From contig JAIRXI010000337.1 in NCBI GenBank assembly GCA_031268395.1, forward strand, positions 1 to 14,507: a DNA stretch of 14,507 bases. The letters are read 5' to 3'. Made by a program: the position numbers and the translations under genes. Every line of letters begins with the position of its first letter. The stretch's first letter is position 1. Shown in pieces: positions 14,411 to 14,507 of the stretch. A model generated the notes under the pieces. It had not been told where the DNA came from. It worked only from the letters and a program-made list of their open reading frames with translations, and searched no databases. The DNA comes from Tannerella sp. (GTDB lineage: Bacteria; Bacteroidota; Bacteroidia; Bacteroidales; Tannerellaceae).

Positions 14411-14507
14411 TGTCCTAAAAAAACTTTACAGATTATTTTACTTTGTCCTGAATGGACTTTACATTTTCGTATTAGTCCTGCCATACCTTTACAAAGTATG
14501 GTAAAGG
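14411..14507. mobile_element. Probable end of an insertion sequence with three 20-nt direct repeats
   Basis: Three spaced 20-nt copies share a TGTCCTG-like start and a CTTTACA end: 14411-14430, 14444-14463 and 14474-14493, with periods of 33 and 30 nt. Spaced repeats of this type near a terminus are known as transposase-binding sites in IS21-family elements. The outermost copy starts with TG, as many IS ends do. Short hairpins (CCATAC...GTATGG at 14481-14501 and CCTTTAC...GTAAAGG at 14486-14507) lie at the window edge. No transposase is visible because the window ends here. Family assignment is tentative; a set of regulatory repeats is the alternative. Confidence 0.45.

Noticed and set aside
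14248..14484. 78-codon minus-strand frame at the right edge
   Set aside because: It runs from the iterated IS-like repeats through the reversed heptamers into the antisense of the MutS-like gene, so it is a product of repeats.

Overview
This window is bacterial chromosome, most likely from the order Bacteroidales (Bacteroidota) with an unusually high GC content. Three things support this. Five promoters carry the Bacteroidota -7 element TAnnTTTG, and most genes lack a clear Shine-Dalgarno site. The partial PurM is of the long, roughly 390-residue Bacteroides type. The remaining gene families (GH73/LysM proteins, a secreted GH2 mannosidase, a Tat-type Gfo/Idh/MocA oxidoreductase, a membrane MutS-like ATPase and OMPLA) are familiar in that order. 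The assignment is inferred from content; no database was searched.

Layout. From 1 to about 3040 there is a minus-strand unit: a GH73 glucosaminidase with two LysM domains, a second GH73 protein with an Ala/Lys/Pro-rich tail, then purM (purine synthesis), which starts inside the stop codon of the preceding gene and runs off the left edge. A promoter and a terminator-like hairpin sit in front of this unit. A plus-strand exported beta-mannosidase (3314-5938) follows. It converges on a minus-strand pair: a divergent Eco57I-type methyltransferase-like gene (9790 to 7487) followed 18 nt later by a Tat-exported oxidoreductase (7468 to 6053). Two back-to-back hairpins separate the convergent transcripts.

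At about 9.8 kb two closely packed promoters fire outward, one into the methyltransferase-like gene and one into a plus-strand M24B aminopeptidase P (9866-11251). A minus-strand outer-membrane phospholipase A (12442 to 11549) is divergent from a plus-strand membrane-anchored MutS-like ATPase (12575-14389). The right edge carries three 20-nt direct repeats that look like the end of an insertion sequence.

Two things deserve a second look. The first is a stereotyped 35-nt heptamer element found just downstream of three genes (aminopeptidase P, phospholipase, MutS-like), each time in the sense orientation of the gene. Because seven is not a multiple of three, one strand has a stop codon in every frame every 21 nt, while the other strand is open in all frames. 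It supplies the actual stop codon of the MutS-like gene and overlaps that of the aminopeptidase. The second is the Eco57I-like protein: it keeps a full-length fold and specificity region but has lost the NPPY catalytic motif and part of the SAM-binding motif, suggesting a repurposed DNA-binding protein rather than an active modification enzyme.
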